Source: JAJTCH01 sp040386195 (GTDB lineage Bacteria > Pseudomonadota > Alphaproteobacteria > Rickettsiales > UBA1997). Taken from it: a DNA stretch of 64,000 nt. The notes under the pieces were generated by a model. It saw nothing but the letters and a program-made list of their open reading frames with translations. It was not told the origin of the DNA and searched no databases. Shown one piece after another: positions 1 to 8,182 of this stretch (positions are counted from its first letter, which is position 1; every line of letters begins with the position of its first letter). Both the position numbers and the translations under genes were made by a program. Location of the stretch: NCBI GenBank assembly GCA_040386195.1, contig JAZKFV010000012.1:62001-126000 (forward strand), given 5' to 3'.

Positions 1-1
1 T

Positions 2-223
2 AATGCCATTATCGGCGCGGAATATGTTTTGCGTTGGTTGCCGCGCGGAACGCATGATTGGAAAAAATTTTTAAAACCATCGCAAATCAATAAAATTGCT
101 GAAGAAAATAATTTGCAACTTTTAGAATTATCTGGATTTTCTTATAATATATTGAAAGATGAATGGAAAAAAACTAATGATGTGCAGATTAATTATGTGA
201 TGGTTTTTTCGCTGATCACTTAG
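2..223 (+). CDS. ubiG: Ubiquinone biosynthesis O-methyltransferase UbiG, C-terminal end (partial)
   Basis: The reading frame is open from base 2, so the gene begins before the window; only about 73 C-terminal residues are present. The stretch AEYVLRWLPRGTHDWKKF followed by a lysine/proline segment is highly characteristic of the UbiG C-terminus. UbiG performs both O-methylations of ubiquinone synthesis using S-adenosylmethionine; its SAM-binding Rossmann core would lie upstream, outside the window. An in-frame TTG at 29 is not the real start. The stop is TAG at 221-223. It implies aerobic respiration with ubiquinone, in keeping with the ctaG gene found later. Confidence 0.9.
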   Translation, partial: NAIIGAEYVLRWLPRGTHDWKKFLKPSQINKIAEENNLQLLELSGFSYNILKDEWKKTNDVQINYVMVFSLIT

Positions 224-262
224 ATTTCTTCAACTAATATTAACAAAATTTATAAATTATTT

Positions 263-883
263 ATGAAACAAAGCTCGCAACCAAAAGAACAGAAAAATAG
301 TTTTTTGCAAAAGTTATTTAATAGATTTGTTAGCGCAATTACTGATATTTTTTCTAAAAAACAAGGTTCAGTAATAATCACTCCGGAAAAAAATGAGCAA
401 GTTGATAAAATAGTGGAACAAGCCGAAGAGATGCAAAGTTTGCTTGGTGGTTTTGTTAAAAGAACTGAAAAAAGAAAAGAAGAGTTGGAACAAAAAAGAC
501 CAAAACCTAAAACCGCGGCTCCTTCATTGCCAAAACCAAAATATGATTTTCCTGATGTTCCAACTCATGATGTTAAGTTGAGCTCTACTAAAGCTGAAGC
601 AAAACAAACAACTAAACCAAAGCCAAAATATCCGGCAGAACGAAAACAAGATCCGCAAGAAGTGCGAGATATAAGAAAGAGTCTAGAAACTTTATCTGGT
701 CAATTTTTTTTAGATAAGCTTGATGAGCAACAAAAAGAAAGACAATTAGATACTGAATTGGATAGAAATCTTAGAGAAATTCGCGCAACTCATCCAGAAG
801 CAAAGCAGTTATTCTCTGATAGATACAAGTCTAGAGCTTCTGTAGGATCAGCGAATAATTCAACATCAACAGGAAGAGGTTAA
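263..883 (+). CDS. Hypothetical charged, Lys/Pro-rich protein
   Basis: This 206-residue protein is not recognised. It starts with ATG 39 bases after ubiG on the same strand. The first 35 residues contain an amphipathic, mildly hydrophobic helix (around LFNRFVSAITDIF). Residues 55-130 are rich in Lys, Pro and Gln and look disordered, and residues 130-195 are strongly charged with coiled-coil tendency. There is no signal peptide, membrane span or Cys cluster. The tail is Ser/Asn/Gly-rich. Composition and disorder would suit a scaffold or secreted effector, but nothing shows this. The frame is clean and gene-like. Confidence 0.7.
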   Translation: MKQSSQPKEQKNSFLQKLFNRFVSAITDIFSKKQGSVIITPEKNEQVDKIVEQAEEMQSLLGGFVKRTEKRKEELEQKRPKPKTAAPSLPKPKYDFPDVPTHDVKLSSTKAEAKQTTKPKPKYPAERKQDPQEVRDIRKSLETLSGQFFLDKLDEQQKERQLDTELDRNLREIRATHPEAKQLFSDRYKSRASVGSANNSTSTGRG

Positions 884-924
884 TTTGCGGTAATTTTTAA
901 TTATCATTTTAACAAATTTAAGTA

Positions 925-1419
925 ATGAAAAAAACTTCTATTGTATTTTTTATCTTCTCTTTGTCTGCGCTGGTAGTCAGTAAAAATATTTTTGCTTATA
1001 CTATGAAAAAAGAAAATCCTAATTTAACCGAGTTTCAAAAATATGTCATTAAAGGCGGCACTGAACCCGCTTTTAAAAATGAATATTGGAATAATAAAAA
1101 AGATGGAATTTATGTTGATGCAGTTTCGGGTGAGCCTTTATTTTCTTCAACTGATAAATATGATTCTGGCACTGGCTGGCCTAGTTTTACTAAGCCAATT
1201 TCTGAAAACATTATTGAAAAAGGCGATTATTCTTTTGGGATGACGCGCATGGAAGTGAAATCTAAAAATGCTGATTCGCATTTGGGTCATTTATTTGATG
1301 ATGGACCAATTGCTCGAGGTGGAAAAAGATATTGTATTAATTCGGCTGCTTTGCGATTTGTTCCCAAAGAGAATTTGGAGAAAGAGGGTTATGGGGAATA
1401 TTTGAAATTGTTTCGTTAA
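925..1419 (+). CDS. msrB: Exported peptide-methionine (R)-S-oxide reductase MsrB
   Basis: MsrB reduces methionine-R-sulfoxide in oxidised proteins. The 164-residue product has a signal peptide (Lys at 2-3, hydrophobic 6-24), so it should act in the periplasm. The MsrB core runs from about residue 35: GTGWPSF (82-88), SHLGHLFDDGP (118-128) and the RYCIN motif with the catalytic Cys at 137. The four Cys residues that bind structural zinc in many MsrB proteins are absent: GIYV is followed by D and S where CxxC is usual, and the second pair is replaced around residues 114-118. This is a zinc-free subtype. No MsrA is fused or adjacent. Confidence 0.93.
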   Translation: MKKTSIVFFIFSLSALVVSKNIFAYTMKKENPNLTEFQKYVIKGGTEPAFKNEYWNNKKDGIYVDAVSGEPLFSSTDKYDSGTGWPSFTKPISENIIEKGDYSFGMTRMEVKSKNADSHLGHLFDDGPIARGGKRYCINSAALRFVPKENLEKEGYGEYLKLFR

Positions 1420-1426
1420 TGACGCT

Positions 1427-1520
1427 TGTCATCCTGAGCGTAGCGAAGGATCTTATGATCCAAGTGCGGTCTTTATTCGCAGCTTGATTCAAGAGATCCT
1501 TCGCTACGCTCAGGATGACA
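1427..1520. repeat. Long palindromic repeat, 27-bp perfect arms
   Basis: The arms at 1427-1453 and 1494-1520 are perfect reverse complements and enclose a 40-bp spacer. The core TCCTGAGCGTAGCGAAGGAT is a sequence family I know from dispersed intergenic repeats in many bacteria; translated it gives the familiar SFATLRMT and ILSVAKDL strings. It lies between the converging msrB and helicase genes, where the RNA hairpin could end or protect both transcripts. No T-tract follows either arm. Confidence 0.85.
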
Positions 1521-1543
1521 ATGTGACAGGATGACAATGTGAC
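1512..1543. repeat. Two tandem 16-bp units next to the palindrome
   Basis: The unit AGGATGACAATGTGAC occurs twice head to tail, at 1512-1527 and 1528-1543. The first copy overlaps the right arm of the palindromic repeat, so the duplication probably arose at the edge of that element. A further GGATGACGGG at 1549-1558 is a partial match. Confidence 0.8.
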
Positions 1544-1567
1544 TTAAGGGATGACGGGTAATCTTTT

Positions 1568-3346
1568 TTACCACTTCTTTCTACCTGAAGATCCTTCTTT
1601 ATTTTTCCAATCTCTACCACCAGCTCTTGGCGCTCTATCTCTATCGCCGCCGCGATCACCGCGAGGTTCAAAGCTGCGTCCGCCGCTGCTTTCTTGTTTA
1701 TCTTTCGCTCTAGAAACAATTGATCTGCCGCTCGAATTTTGTTGGAAAGAGCGTAAGATATTTTCAGCATCTTCAAAGGCAACTGCGATGAAAGAGAAAG
1801 TATCTAAAACTTTAATATCATCAATTTTGCTGGAAGGAACGCCGGTTTCTTGCGAGATAAAACTAGCAAGTTTAGCAGGATCCATTCCGTCAGCGCGACC
1901 TTTAGCAACAAACAAGCGCGCAGTTCCTTTACGATCGACATAACTTTTTTGTCCGCCATGAGAATAGCCGCTGGCGCCGCGGTCATCATATTCGTGGAAA
2001 TCACGATTTTTGCGATTTGAACCATCGCCGATTTTGTTGTAGCTTTTTTCGTTTAATTCGTCTTTGAAAGTATTTTTCAAAATCGCCGCTACCACTTCTT
2101 CGGGATTATTTTCAGCAAGAATTTCTTTAGCAATTTCTTTGAAATCTTCAAAATCTCCTGAAGCAACAATTTTAGCAATTGAGTTTTTGATTCTTTCTTT
2201 TTTGCTGTCGATAACTGCCTGAACATTAGGAACGCTTTGTTTTTCAATCTTGGCGTTAGCAACTCTTTGAATGCTCACTAATTTGCGATATTCTGAAGGA
2301 GTAATCAAGGTGATGGCAGTTCCTGATTTGCCAGCGCGTCCGGTTCTACCGATTCTATGCACATAAGATTCAGGATCTTGTGGAATAGAATAGTTGATCA
2401 CGTGAGTTAAATTATCAACGTCAATACCACGAGCGGCAACGTCGGTTGCAACTAGAATGGTGATTTTTTTATCTTTGAATTTTTTTAGAATTCTTTCGCG
2501 TTGACCTTGAGAAACATCGCCGTGTAAGGCTTCTGCTCTGCAGCCACGATTAATTAATTTACTGGAAATTTCGTCAGCATCCAATTTGGTTCTGCAAAAA
2601 ATCACCCCATAAAAATGTTCTTCAACATCAATGATGCGGTAAAGCGCTTCAAACTTATCAGCTTGCGCAACTTCAAAATAAATTTGTTGAATATTGTTTT
2701 GAGTAATGGCGTCTCTTTTAGCGGCGACCACTTCAAAATCTCTCATATAACTTTTTGCCAAACGCATAATGTTGTCAGGCATTGTTGCTGAGAAAAGCAA
2801 CATTCTTTTTTCTTTAGGAGTTGATTTTAAGATGGTTTCAATATCTTCAACGAAGCCCATATTTAGCATTTCGTCGGCTTCATCCAAAACTACATATTGA
2901 ACTTTAGAAAGATTTAAAGTTTTACGATCCAAGTGATCCATAATTCTGCCTGGAGTTCCAACGACAATATCAACGCCGCGTTTCAAACGATCAATCTGGC
3001 GATCAATTGGTTGTCCGCCATAAATGGCAACAACTCTAATTTTGTGATCTGGTGAAAGTGAACTAATTTCTTCAGTAACTTGCACCGCTAATTCTCTGGT
3101 TGGAGCCATAATTAAAGCTTGAACATATCCAGAATCAGGAACGATATTTTCAATGAGTGGAATGCCAAAAGCACCGGTTTTGCCGGTTCCGGTTTGAGCT
3201 TGTCCAACAACGTCTTTAGTGCCGCTGAGTAAAAATGGAATTGTTAAGGCTTGAATTGGCGTAGGTTCTTCGAAACCTTTTTTGCGCAGAGCGTCAATCA
3301 TTTGGTCAGAAAGACCAAGGGCGCGGAATTTATCTAGATTAGGCAT
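1568..3346 (-). CDS. deaD: DEAD-box ATP-dependent RNA helicase, CsdA/DeaD type
   Basis: This 592-residue helicase unwinds structured RNA and is likely involved in ribosome assembly or cold adaptation. Visible motifs are the Q motif (FEEPTPIQ, 25-32), Walker A AQTGTGKT (50-57), PTREL (82-86), DEAD (155-158), SAT (187-189) and HRIGRTGR (330-337). A DbpA-type RNA-binding domain spans about residues 475-545. The C-terminus (555-592) is rich in Arg and Gly, as in RNA-chaperone tails. The DbpA-like domain supports CsdA/DeaD over the shorter RhlE type. It starts with ATG and has no clear Shine-Dalgarno. It stands alone in its transcription unit, converging on msrB. Confidence 0.93.
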   Translation of the reverse strand: MPNLDKFRALGLSDQMIDALRKKGFEEPTPIQALTIPFLLSGTKDVVGQAQTGTGKTGAFGIPLIENIVPDSGYVQALIMAPTRELAVQVTEEISSLSPDHKIRVVAIYGGQPIDRQIDRLKRGVDIVVGTPGRIMDHLDRKTLNLSKVQYVVLDEADEMLNMGFVEDIETILKSTPKEKRMLLFSATMPDNIMRLAKSYMRDFEVVAAKRDAITQNNIQQIYFEVAQADKFEALYRIIDVEEHFYGVIFCRTKLDADEISSKLINRGCRAEALHGDVSQGQRERILKKFKDKKITILVATDVAARGIDVDNLTHVINYSIPQDPESYVHRIGRTGRAGKSGTAITLITPSEYRKLVSIQRVANAKIEKQSVPNVQAVIDSKKERIKNSIAKIVASGDFEDFKEIAKEILAENNPEEVVAAILKNTFKDELNEKSYNKIGDGSNRKNRDFHEYDDRGASGYSHGGQKSYVDRKGTARLFVAKGRADGMDPAKLASFISQETGVPSSKIDDIKVLDTFSFIAVAFEDAENILRSFQQNSSGRSIVSRAKDKQESSGGRSFEPRGDRGGDRDRAPRAGGRDWKNKEGSSGRKKW

Positions 3347-3499
3347 TTTGAAATTTTTTAGTTAAGGGAAGTAGGAAATAATTTAAGTTCTATTGTAAAC
3401 AGCGATTTTGAGATTGGTTGCTTGAAAAGCCGGTGCATCAGAATTTGAATTGGCGACACTATAAGCGGCGATTCTGAAATGTAAAGACATTAAACCAGA

Positions 3500-4786
3500 T
3501 CAATAAAGTATTTTAATATCCGCGCCGCAAGCAATTAGTTTTTCCGCGAGCCTTTCGTAGCCTCTTTCTAAATGATATAAGCGATTAATTGTGGTTTTGC
3601 CTTTGGCAACTAAACCGGCTAGAACCATGGAAACCGAAGCGCGTAGATCGGTTGCCATAACTTCGGCGCCGTATAATTCTTTCACACCTTTTACCACCGC
3701 AACATTGCCATGCGCTTCAATATTGGCGCCCATTCTTACTAATTCTAAAACATGCATAAAACGATTCTCAAAAATATTTTCTGAGATTGTCGAAGTGCCT
3801 TGGGCAACGCACATTAATGACATAAATTGTGCTTGCATATCAGTTGGAAAACCTGGGTGCGGATGGGTGGAAATATCGGTGGCGGTTAGATATTCGCCGC
3901 TGCGACTTACTTCAATTTGATCATCATTTAAAACTTTAATAGCAATTCCAGCATTTTCTAATTTGTCTTGAAAGCCAGCTAATAATTCAACATTAAAACC
4001 GGAAAGTTTTAAACAACCATTAGTGATTGCGGCGGCGGCGATATAAGTTCCAGCTTCAATACGATCAGCAACAATTTTGTGTTTGGCGCTATGTAATTTA
4101 TCAACACCGATAATGGTTATAACCGAAGTGCCTTCGCCGCTAATATTGGCGCCCATTGCTTTTAAACATTTGGCTAAATCAACAATTTCGGGTTCGCGCG
4201 CTGCGTTGTGAATTTCAGTTTTGCCCTCAGCCAAACTTGCCGCCATCAAAATATTTTCAGTGGCACCAACTGATGGTTTTTCAAAATGAATCTCGGCGCC
4301 TTTTAATTTCCCGTCAACAAAAGCTTCAACATATCCGCCAACTAATTCAATTTTGGCACCCATTTTTTCTAATGCTTTAAGATGCAAATCAACCGGGCGA
4401 GTTCCAATCGCACAACCGCCGGGAAGTGAAACTTTAGCTTTGCCAAAGCGCGCCAAAAGCGGGCCTAAAATTAAAATTGAGGCGCGCATTTTGCGAACTA
4501 AATCATAAGGCGCAACGGGATTATCCAGATGAGAAGCGTCAAAAGTTATCACTTTTCCTAAATGCCCACTCTCTTCATCCATGCCGTCCATATTAAAATC
4601 AACTCCCAAATTAGAGAGTAAATTTGCCATTGTGGAAATATCGGCAACTTGTGGAACATTGCTCAAAGTGAGTTTCTCGGCAGTTAAAATTGAAGCAACC
4701 ATTAAAGGTAAAGCAGCGTTTTTTGCGCCAGCAATTTGCACCGTGCCGTTTAATTTATTACCGCCTTGGAGAATCAGTTTTTTCAT
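3500..4786 (-). CDS. murA: UDP-N-acetylglucosamine 1-carboxyvinyltransferase MurA
   Basis: MurA transfers enolpyruvate from PEP to UDP-GlcNAc, the first committed step of peptidoglycan synthesis. The 428-residue length is normal. Lys22 in the GAKN motif and the catalytic loop Cys125 (LPGGCAIGTRP) are present; that Cys is the fosfomycin target in the family. The start codon at 4786 lies 29 bases inside the upstream ankyrin/amidotransferase gene, so the two are probably translated together. With murD later in the window this shows the organism keeps peptidoglycan synthesis. The gap to the helicase gene (3347-3499) contains nothing recognised. Confidence 0.97.
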   Translation of the reverse strand: MKKLILQGGNKLNGTVQIAGAKNAALPLMVASILTAEKLTLSNVPQVADISTMANLLSNLGVDFNMDGMDEESGHLGKVITFDASHLDNPVAPYDLVRKMRASILILGPLLARFGKAKVSLPGGCAIGTRPVDLHLKALEKMGAKIELVGGYVEAFVDGKLKGAEIHFEKPSVGATENILMAASLAEGKTEIHNAAREPEIVDLAKCLKAMGANISGEGTSVITIIGVDKLHSAKHKIVADRIEAGTYIAAAAITNGCLKLSGFNVELLAGFQDKLENAGIAIKVLNDDQIEVSRSGEYLTATDISTHPHPGFPTDMQAQFMSLMCVAQGTSTISENIFENRFMHVLELVRMGANIEAHGNVAVVKGVKELYGAEVMATDLRASVSMVLAGLVAKGKTTINRLYHLERGYERLAEKLIACGADIKILY

Positions 4787-7391
4787 TATTGTTAAGTTGT
4801 TCTAATTGATGTTTATTTTTTTGCGATCCATCTCGAGGAGAAATTGATTTAGATGGTAATAAATCCAATCCAACTTTTCCACCAATAAAATCAAGTAAAG
4901 TTTGAGCAGTCTTTAAGCGGTCAGGATTTTTACTTCCAAGACCTTGTTGATCGGCGCGACATCTATCGATAAATGAATGTTCAATTACGGTTTGGTGATA
5001 AGGATTAGTGCCTAAATGACATCCTTCCAAATGATTTTGAGCTAAAATTGCTGCTAATTCTCCATCAATTTTATAGGCATAAACCTTAGGAATTTCTGGG
5101 TTGGTTGCCGAAGTTGCAATCACTTCAATGCCAGCTGGCAGACCTTGAAAACGTTGGTCGATTGGCAATTTTGGATCAGGGCATTGAACTTGCAAGCCTT
5201 GATAATGAGCGCTGAATGTTTCGATATTTTGAGTTGGATAAATTTGGCTGTGATCATAACAAGCTGGATCTAACTGACTTCCTGCCAATATATCCATTGT
5301 ATCATTTTTACCTCGCAAATCTTGAGGAGTTTTTAACGCAACCATTTTGCCACCCAGCGCTGTTAATGCCACTTGAGTGCCGCCGCATATTGCCCAAATT
5401 GGTTTGCCAAGCTCTATAGCAGTTGCAAAGGCAATCATTTCCACAAAAGCTCTTCTTTGTCCGAGATTTTGCAAATCAATATTTTGATTATCAGTGCACC
5501 ATTTAGGATCAATATTGCCGTAATTACCTAAAATCACCACGCCATTACTGTTGATAATTGATTCTCTAATTTGTGCCGCCAATTCTTTTATGGCACTCGT
5601 ATCTGAAAATAATTGATTATCACCAATGTTATAATCAGGAACTTTGACTGAAGCGCCAAAACCTTCTAAAGCTTGCGCTGGGCTTCTCAACCACACAGCA
5701 TCGGCATAAGGAGTAAAAATTTTTAGCTTTTCACGATAATGATGTTTGATTAATTGGTGAGGTAAAAGTCGATCTTTTTGCGCTTCAGATGGATAATCTT
5801 GCTGGGTTAAAATATAGCTGGATTGCTTTGATTCGGATAATTCTTGATATTCGGCAATCAGCTTTTTTTCATTCTCATCATCAGGATTCAGGTGGCTTTT
5901 TTTCAACAAAGAATAAAAAGAATTTAATCCAGCTTTTTCCATTTCTAAAGCGAGATGAATTGCGGTTGTGCCGGCATTATTTTTAGAATCAGGGTTTAAG
6001 CCTTCTTCTAATAACAGCTCAATTGCCAATTGTGGTTTATCACGCTTTAAAGCTAGATGTAAAAGAGTGTCGCCATTTTGATTTTCCCCTAACAACAAAT
6101 TGCCGCGTTGATTTTGTTTTAGAAATTCTATCAACAAATCCAATGTCATATCGTCAACCGCCGATATGGCTAATTCGATAAAATCAAAATTTATAATATC
6201 AATATTCTTTGCAAAAAAATTATTAATCTCTTCTTCACCACAAGCAGAAAGATCTTTGAGCTGTTCAGATAAAGTTAGAGCATCGCTTTGAGATGGAGTT
6301 TGATCCGGAATTTTTAAAACAAATTTTCTGACATAATCACTCATTTTACCGCTGTGCAAATATTCATCACATTGAGCAATTCTTAATTGTGATATTAAAA
6401 TATTAGCAATTTTTAAATCAGCTTGTTTATCAGGATCGGTCTTGTCTTTGACTAAATTTTTGGCAATTGCATCAATTGCTTCGATAGAAATATTTTCTGC
6501 TAGAGAATATTTTTGCTGAAAGGAATTTATTGCTTGATCAAGATCAGTAATTTTGCTTTTTTCTAAAGCGGCAACAAGTTTATCTTTTTGGGCTTGAACC
6601 GCGCTTCTTCTTTTTTCATCTTCTGCTAAATGATGAGAAATATCTTTAATCGCTCCTGAAGTAATTTTGGTTAATTCTTCAACTAATAATTTTGTAGTTT
6701 TATCTTCTAATTCTTGAGTAGCAGCTTCCGGAGTTTGAAGCACAAATTGCGTTAAAGATACTTGTGCAGATTGATTGGTGTTTTTGCTTTTATTGGGATC
6801 ATTTCTGCCAACTGGAATTTGAATTTGTTGCAAAAAGCCACTAGCTTCCTCACCCAAAACTTCGCCAATATTTTTAAGACCATTGTGATGTGATTTAAGA
6901 AGTTCGGCAGGGCTTGATTGTTTAACGGTAATTGGAGTTTTTAGTGCAGCAACTTCATCGCCAATAACAAAAACATTTCTAAGTTTGATTGACTCACCAG
7001 CTTTGGCGCGATCTTGTAAAAATTGATTGAAGCCAATGCCAGCATGGTTAATATCACCAAATCCATAGCTGGGGTTTTTGATAGGATTGTTTTGATCATC
7101 AACTAAAACTTTTCCATCGGCATCAAATTTATATTCCAAATCATTAGGATCTAAAGCTAAAGGTTTGAGTAAAATATATTTAACGCCATCTATTTTTCCT
7201 TCAGCAAAAGCATAATTTTGAAAGCTTGTATTTTCTCTTCTTTGCCACTCACCAAAAACTCGATTACCATTTTGATCTTTGGTTTCTTCCCATAATTTTT
7301 CAACTGCACGAAACCCAACATTATGACGACTTGCTTTTAGAGCTGCTCTTTCGTTTCCTAATCCAACTATTACTTTGATGTTATTGACCAT
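4758..7391 (-). CDS. Three-part fusion: Pth-like hydrolase, ankyrin repeats, class I glutamine amidotransferase/C26 hydrolase
   Basis: The 877-residue protein has three regions. Residues 5-225 resemble peptidyl-tRNA hydrolase: VGLGN with Asn13, RHNVGF with His23, a GDE motif with Asp145 and HHNGLKNI with Asn170, matching family catalytic and binding positions, but with insertions at about 38-60 and 82-120. Residues 230-430 are helical and charged. Two ankyrin-like units occur at about 438-490. Residues 555-810 resemble the gamma-glutamyl hydrolase/C26 class I amidotransferase family, with nucleophile Cys669 (AICGG) and a His787/Glu789 pair (QNHLE), so the triad looks intact. No signal peptide or membrane span is seen. 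It overlaps murA by 29 bases. Whether the Pth part acts on peptidyl-tRNA is uncertain; no other pth lies in this window. Confidence 0.8.
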   Translation of the reverse strand: MVNNIKVIVGLGNERAALKASRHNVGFRAVEKLWEETKDQNGNRVFGEWQRRENTSFQNYAFAEGKIDGVKYILLKPLALDPNDLEYKFDADGKVLVDDQNNPIKNPSYGFGDINHAGIGFNQFLQDRAKAGESIKLRNVFVIGDEVAALKTPITVKQSSPAELLKSHHNGLKNIGEVLGEEASGFLQQIQIPVGRNDPNKSKNTNQSAQVSLTQFVLQTPEAATQELEDKTTKLLVEELTKITSGAIKDISHHLAEDEKRRSAVQAQKDKLVAALEKSKITDLDQAINSFQQKYSLAENISIEAIDAIAKNLVKDKTDPDKQADLKIANILISQLRIAQCDEYLHSGKMSDYVRKFVLKIPDQTPSQSDALTLSEQLKDLSACGEEEINNFFAKNIDIINFDFIELAISAVDDMTLDLLIEFLKQNQRGNLLLGENQNGDTLLHLALKRDKPQLAIELLLEEGLNPDSKNNAGTTAIHLALEMEKAGLNSFYSLLKKSHLNPDDENEKKLIAEYQELSESKQSSYILTQQDYPSEAQKDRLLPHQLIKHHYREKLKIFTPYADAVWLRSPAQALEGFGASVKVPDYNIGDNQLFSDTSAIKELAAQIRESIINSNGVVILGNYGNIDPKWCTDNQNIDLQNLGQRRAFVEMIAFATAIELGKPIWAICGGTQVALTALGGKMVALKTPQDLRGKNDTMDILAGSQLDPACYDHSQIYPTQNIETFSAHYQGLQVQCPDPKLPIDQRFQGLPAGIEVIATSATNPEIPKVYAYKIDGELAAILAQNHLEGCHLGTNPYHQTVIEHSFIDRCRADQQGLGSKNPDRLKTAQTLLDFIGGKVGLDLLPSKSISPRDGSQKNKHQLEQLNNNEKTDSPRR

Positions 7392-7427
7392 GGAATTCTC
7401 ACTAATTAATTATTAACAATACTCATA

Positions 7428-7445
7428 ATGAAATTTAAATTTCAT
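7428..7445. repeat. 18-bp perfect palindrome between dcd and the fusion gene
   Basis: ATGAAATTTAAATTTCAT is its own reverse complement. It lies 37 bases upstream of the fusion gene's start and downstream of dcd, so it could be an operator for the fusion gene. In DNA this AT-rich it could also be chance. The rest of the 104-base gap shows nothing else. Confidence 0.35.
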
Positions 7446-7495
7446 ATGAAGCTTTGTTAGTTATAATTAATGATTTTAAATGTCAAAAATAAAAA

Positions 7496-8065
7496 TTAGA
7501 CCTTTGGCAAAGTAACGCCAGTTTGCCCCATATATTTGCCGCTGCGGCTTAGATAAGAAGTTTGGCATTTTTCATTTCCTTTCAAAAATAAAAATTGGCA
7601 AGCGCCTTCAAAAGCGTAGATTTTGGCGGGCAGTGGAGTGGTGTTGGAAAATTCTAAAGTCACATGACCTTCCCAGCCTGGTTCTAGCGGTGTGACATTG
7701 ACAATAATTCCGCATCTTGCATAAGTTGATTTGCCAACGCAAATTACTAAAACATCTTCAGGGATTTTAAAATATTCCACAGTTCTAGCCAGCGCAAAGC
7801 TGTTCGGTGGAATTATGCAAACATCAGTTTTGCGATCGACAAAACTATTCTCGGAAAAGTTTTTTGGATCAACAATTGCTGAATCTATGTTGGTGAAAAT
7901 TTTAAATTCATCCGAAACTCGCGCATCATATCCATAAGAAGAATTGCCATAAGAAATTAATTTTTGACCATGCTCATCTTGCTTAGTTTGTTTGCCGACA
8001 AAAGGAGAAATCATTTGATGTTTTAGAGACATTTCTTCGATCCAACGATCAGACATTATTGACAT
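7496..8065 (-). CDS. dcd: dCTP deaminase
   Basis: Dcd converts dCTP to dUTP, feeding dTMP synthesis. The 189-residue length and N-terminus resemble the alphaproteobacterial (rickettsial) form. The family core is visible at residues 105-140: VGKSTYARCGI and the VTPLEPGWEGHVTLE segment, which carries the catalytic Glu. The C-terminal SGKYMGQTGVTLP, which closes over the triphosphate, is intact. Two ATG starts are possible, 8065 and 8056; the longer is kept because rickettsial Dcd proteins usually carry a few residues before the MSDxWI motif. It diverges from the Kef-type gene across a 117-base gap that should hold both promoters. Confidence 0.95.
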   Translation of the reverse strand: MSIMSDRWIEEMSLKHQMISPFVGKQTKQDEHGQKLISYGNSSYGYDARVSDEFKIFTNIDSAIVDPKNFSENSFVDRKTDVCIIPPNSFALARTVEYFKIPEDVLVICVGKSTYARCGIIVNVTPLEPGWEGHVTLEFSNTTPLPAKIYAFEGACQFLFLKGNEKCQTSYLSRSGKYMGQTGVTLPKV

Positions 8066-8182
8066 ATTTTAAGCTAAATAAATTATTAAAAATGGCGCGA
8101 AAACTTACTTGATTTAAAAGAATATTGCAAGTCTAATAGCCTCTTTATTTGCCTGCCTTAATTCATAAATAAATACCTCAAA

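Noticed and set aside
1337..1537. Minus-strand ORF of 66 codons across the palindrome
   Set aside because: It is produced by translation of the dispersed palindromic repeat (SFATLRMT-type strings) and the antisense of msrB.
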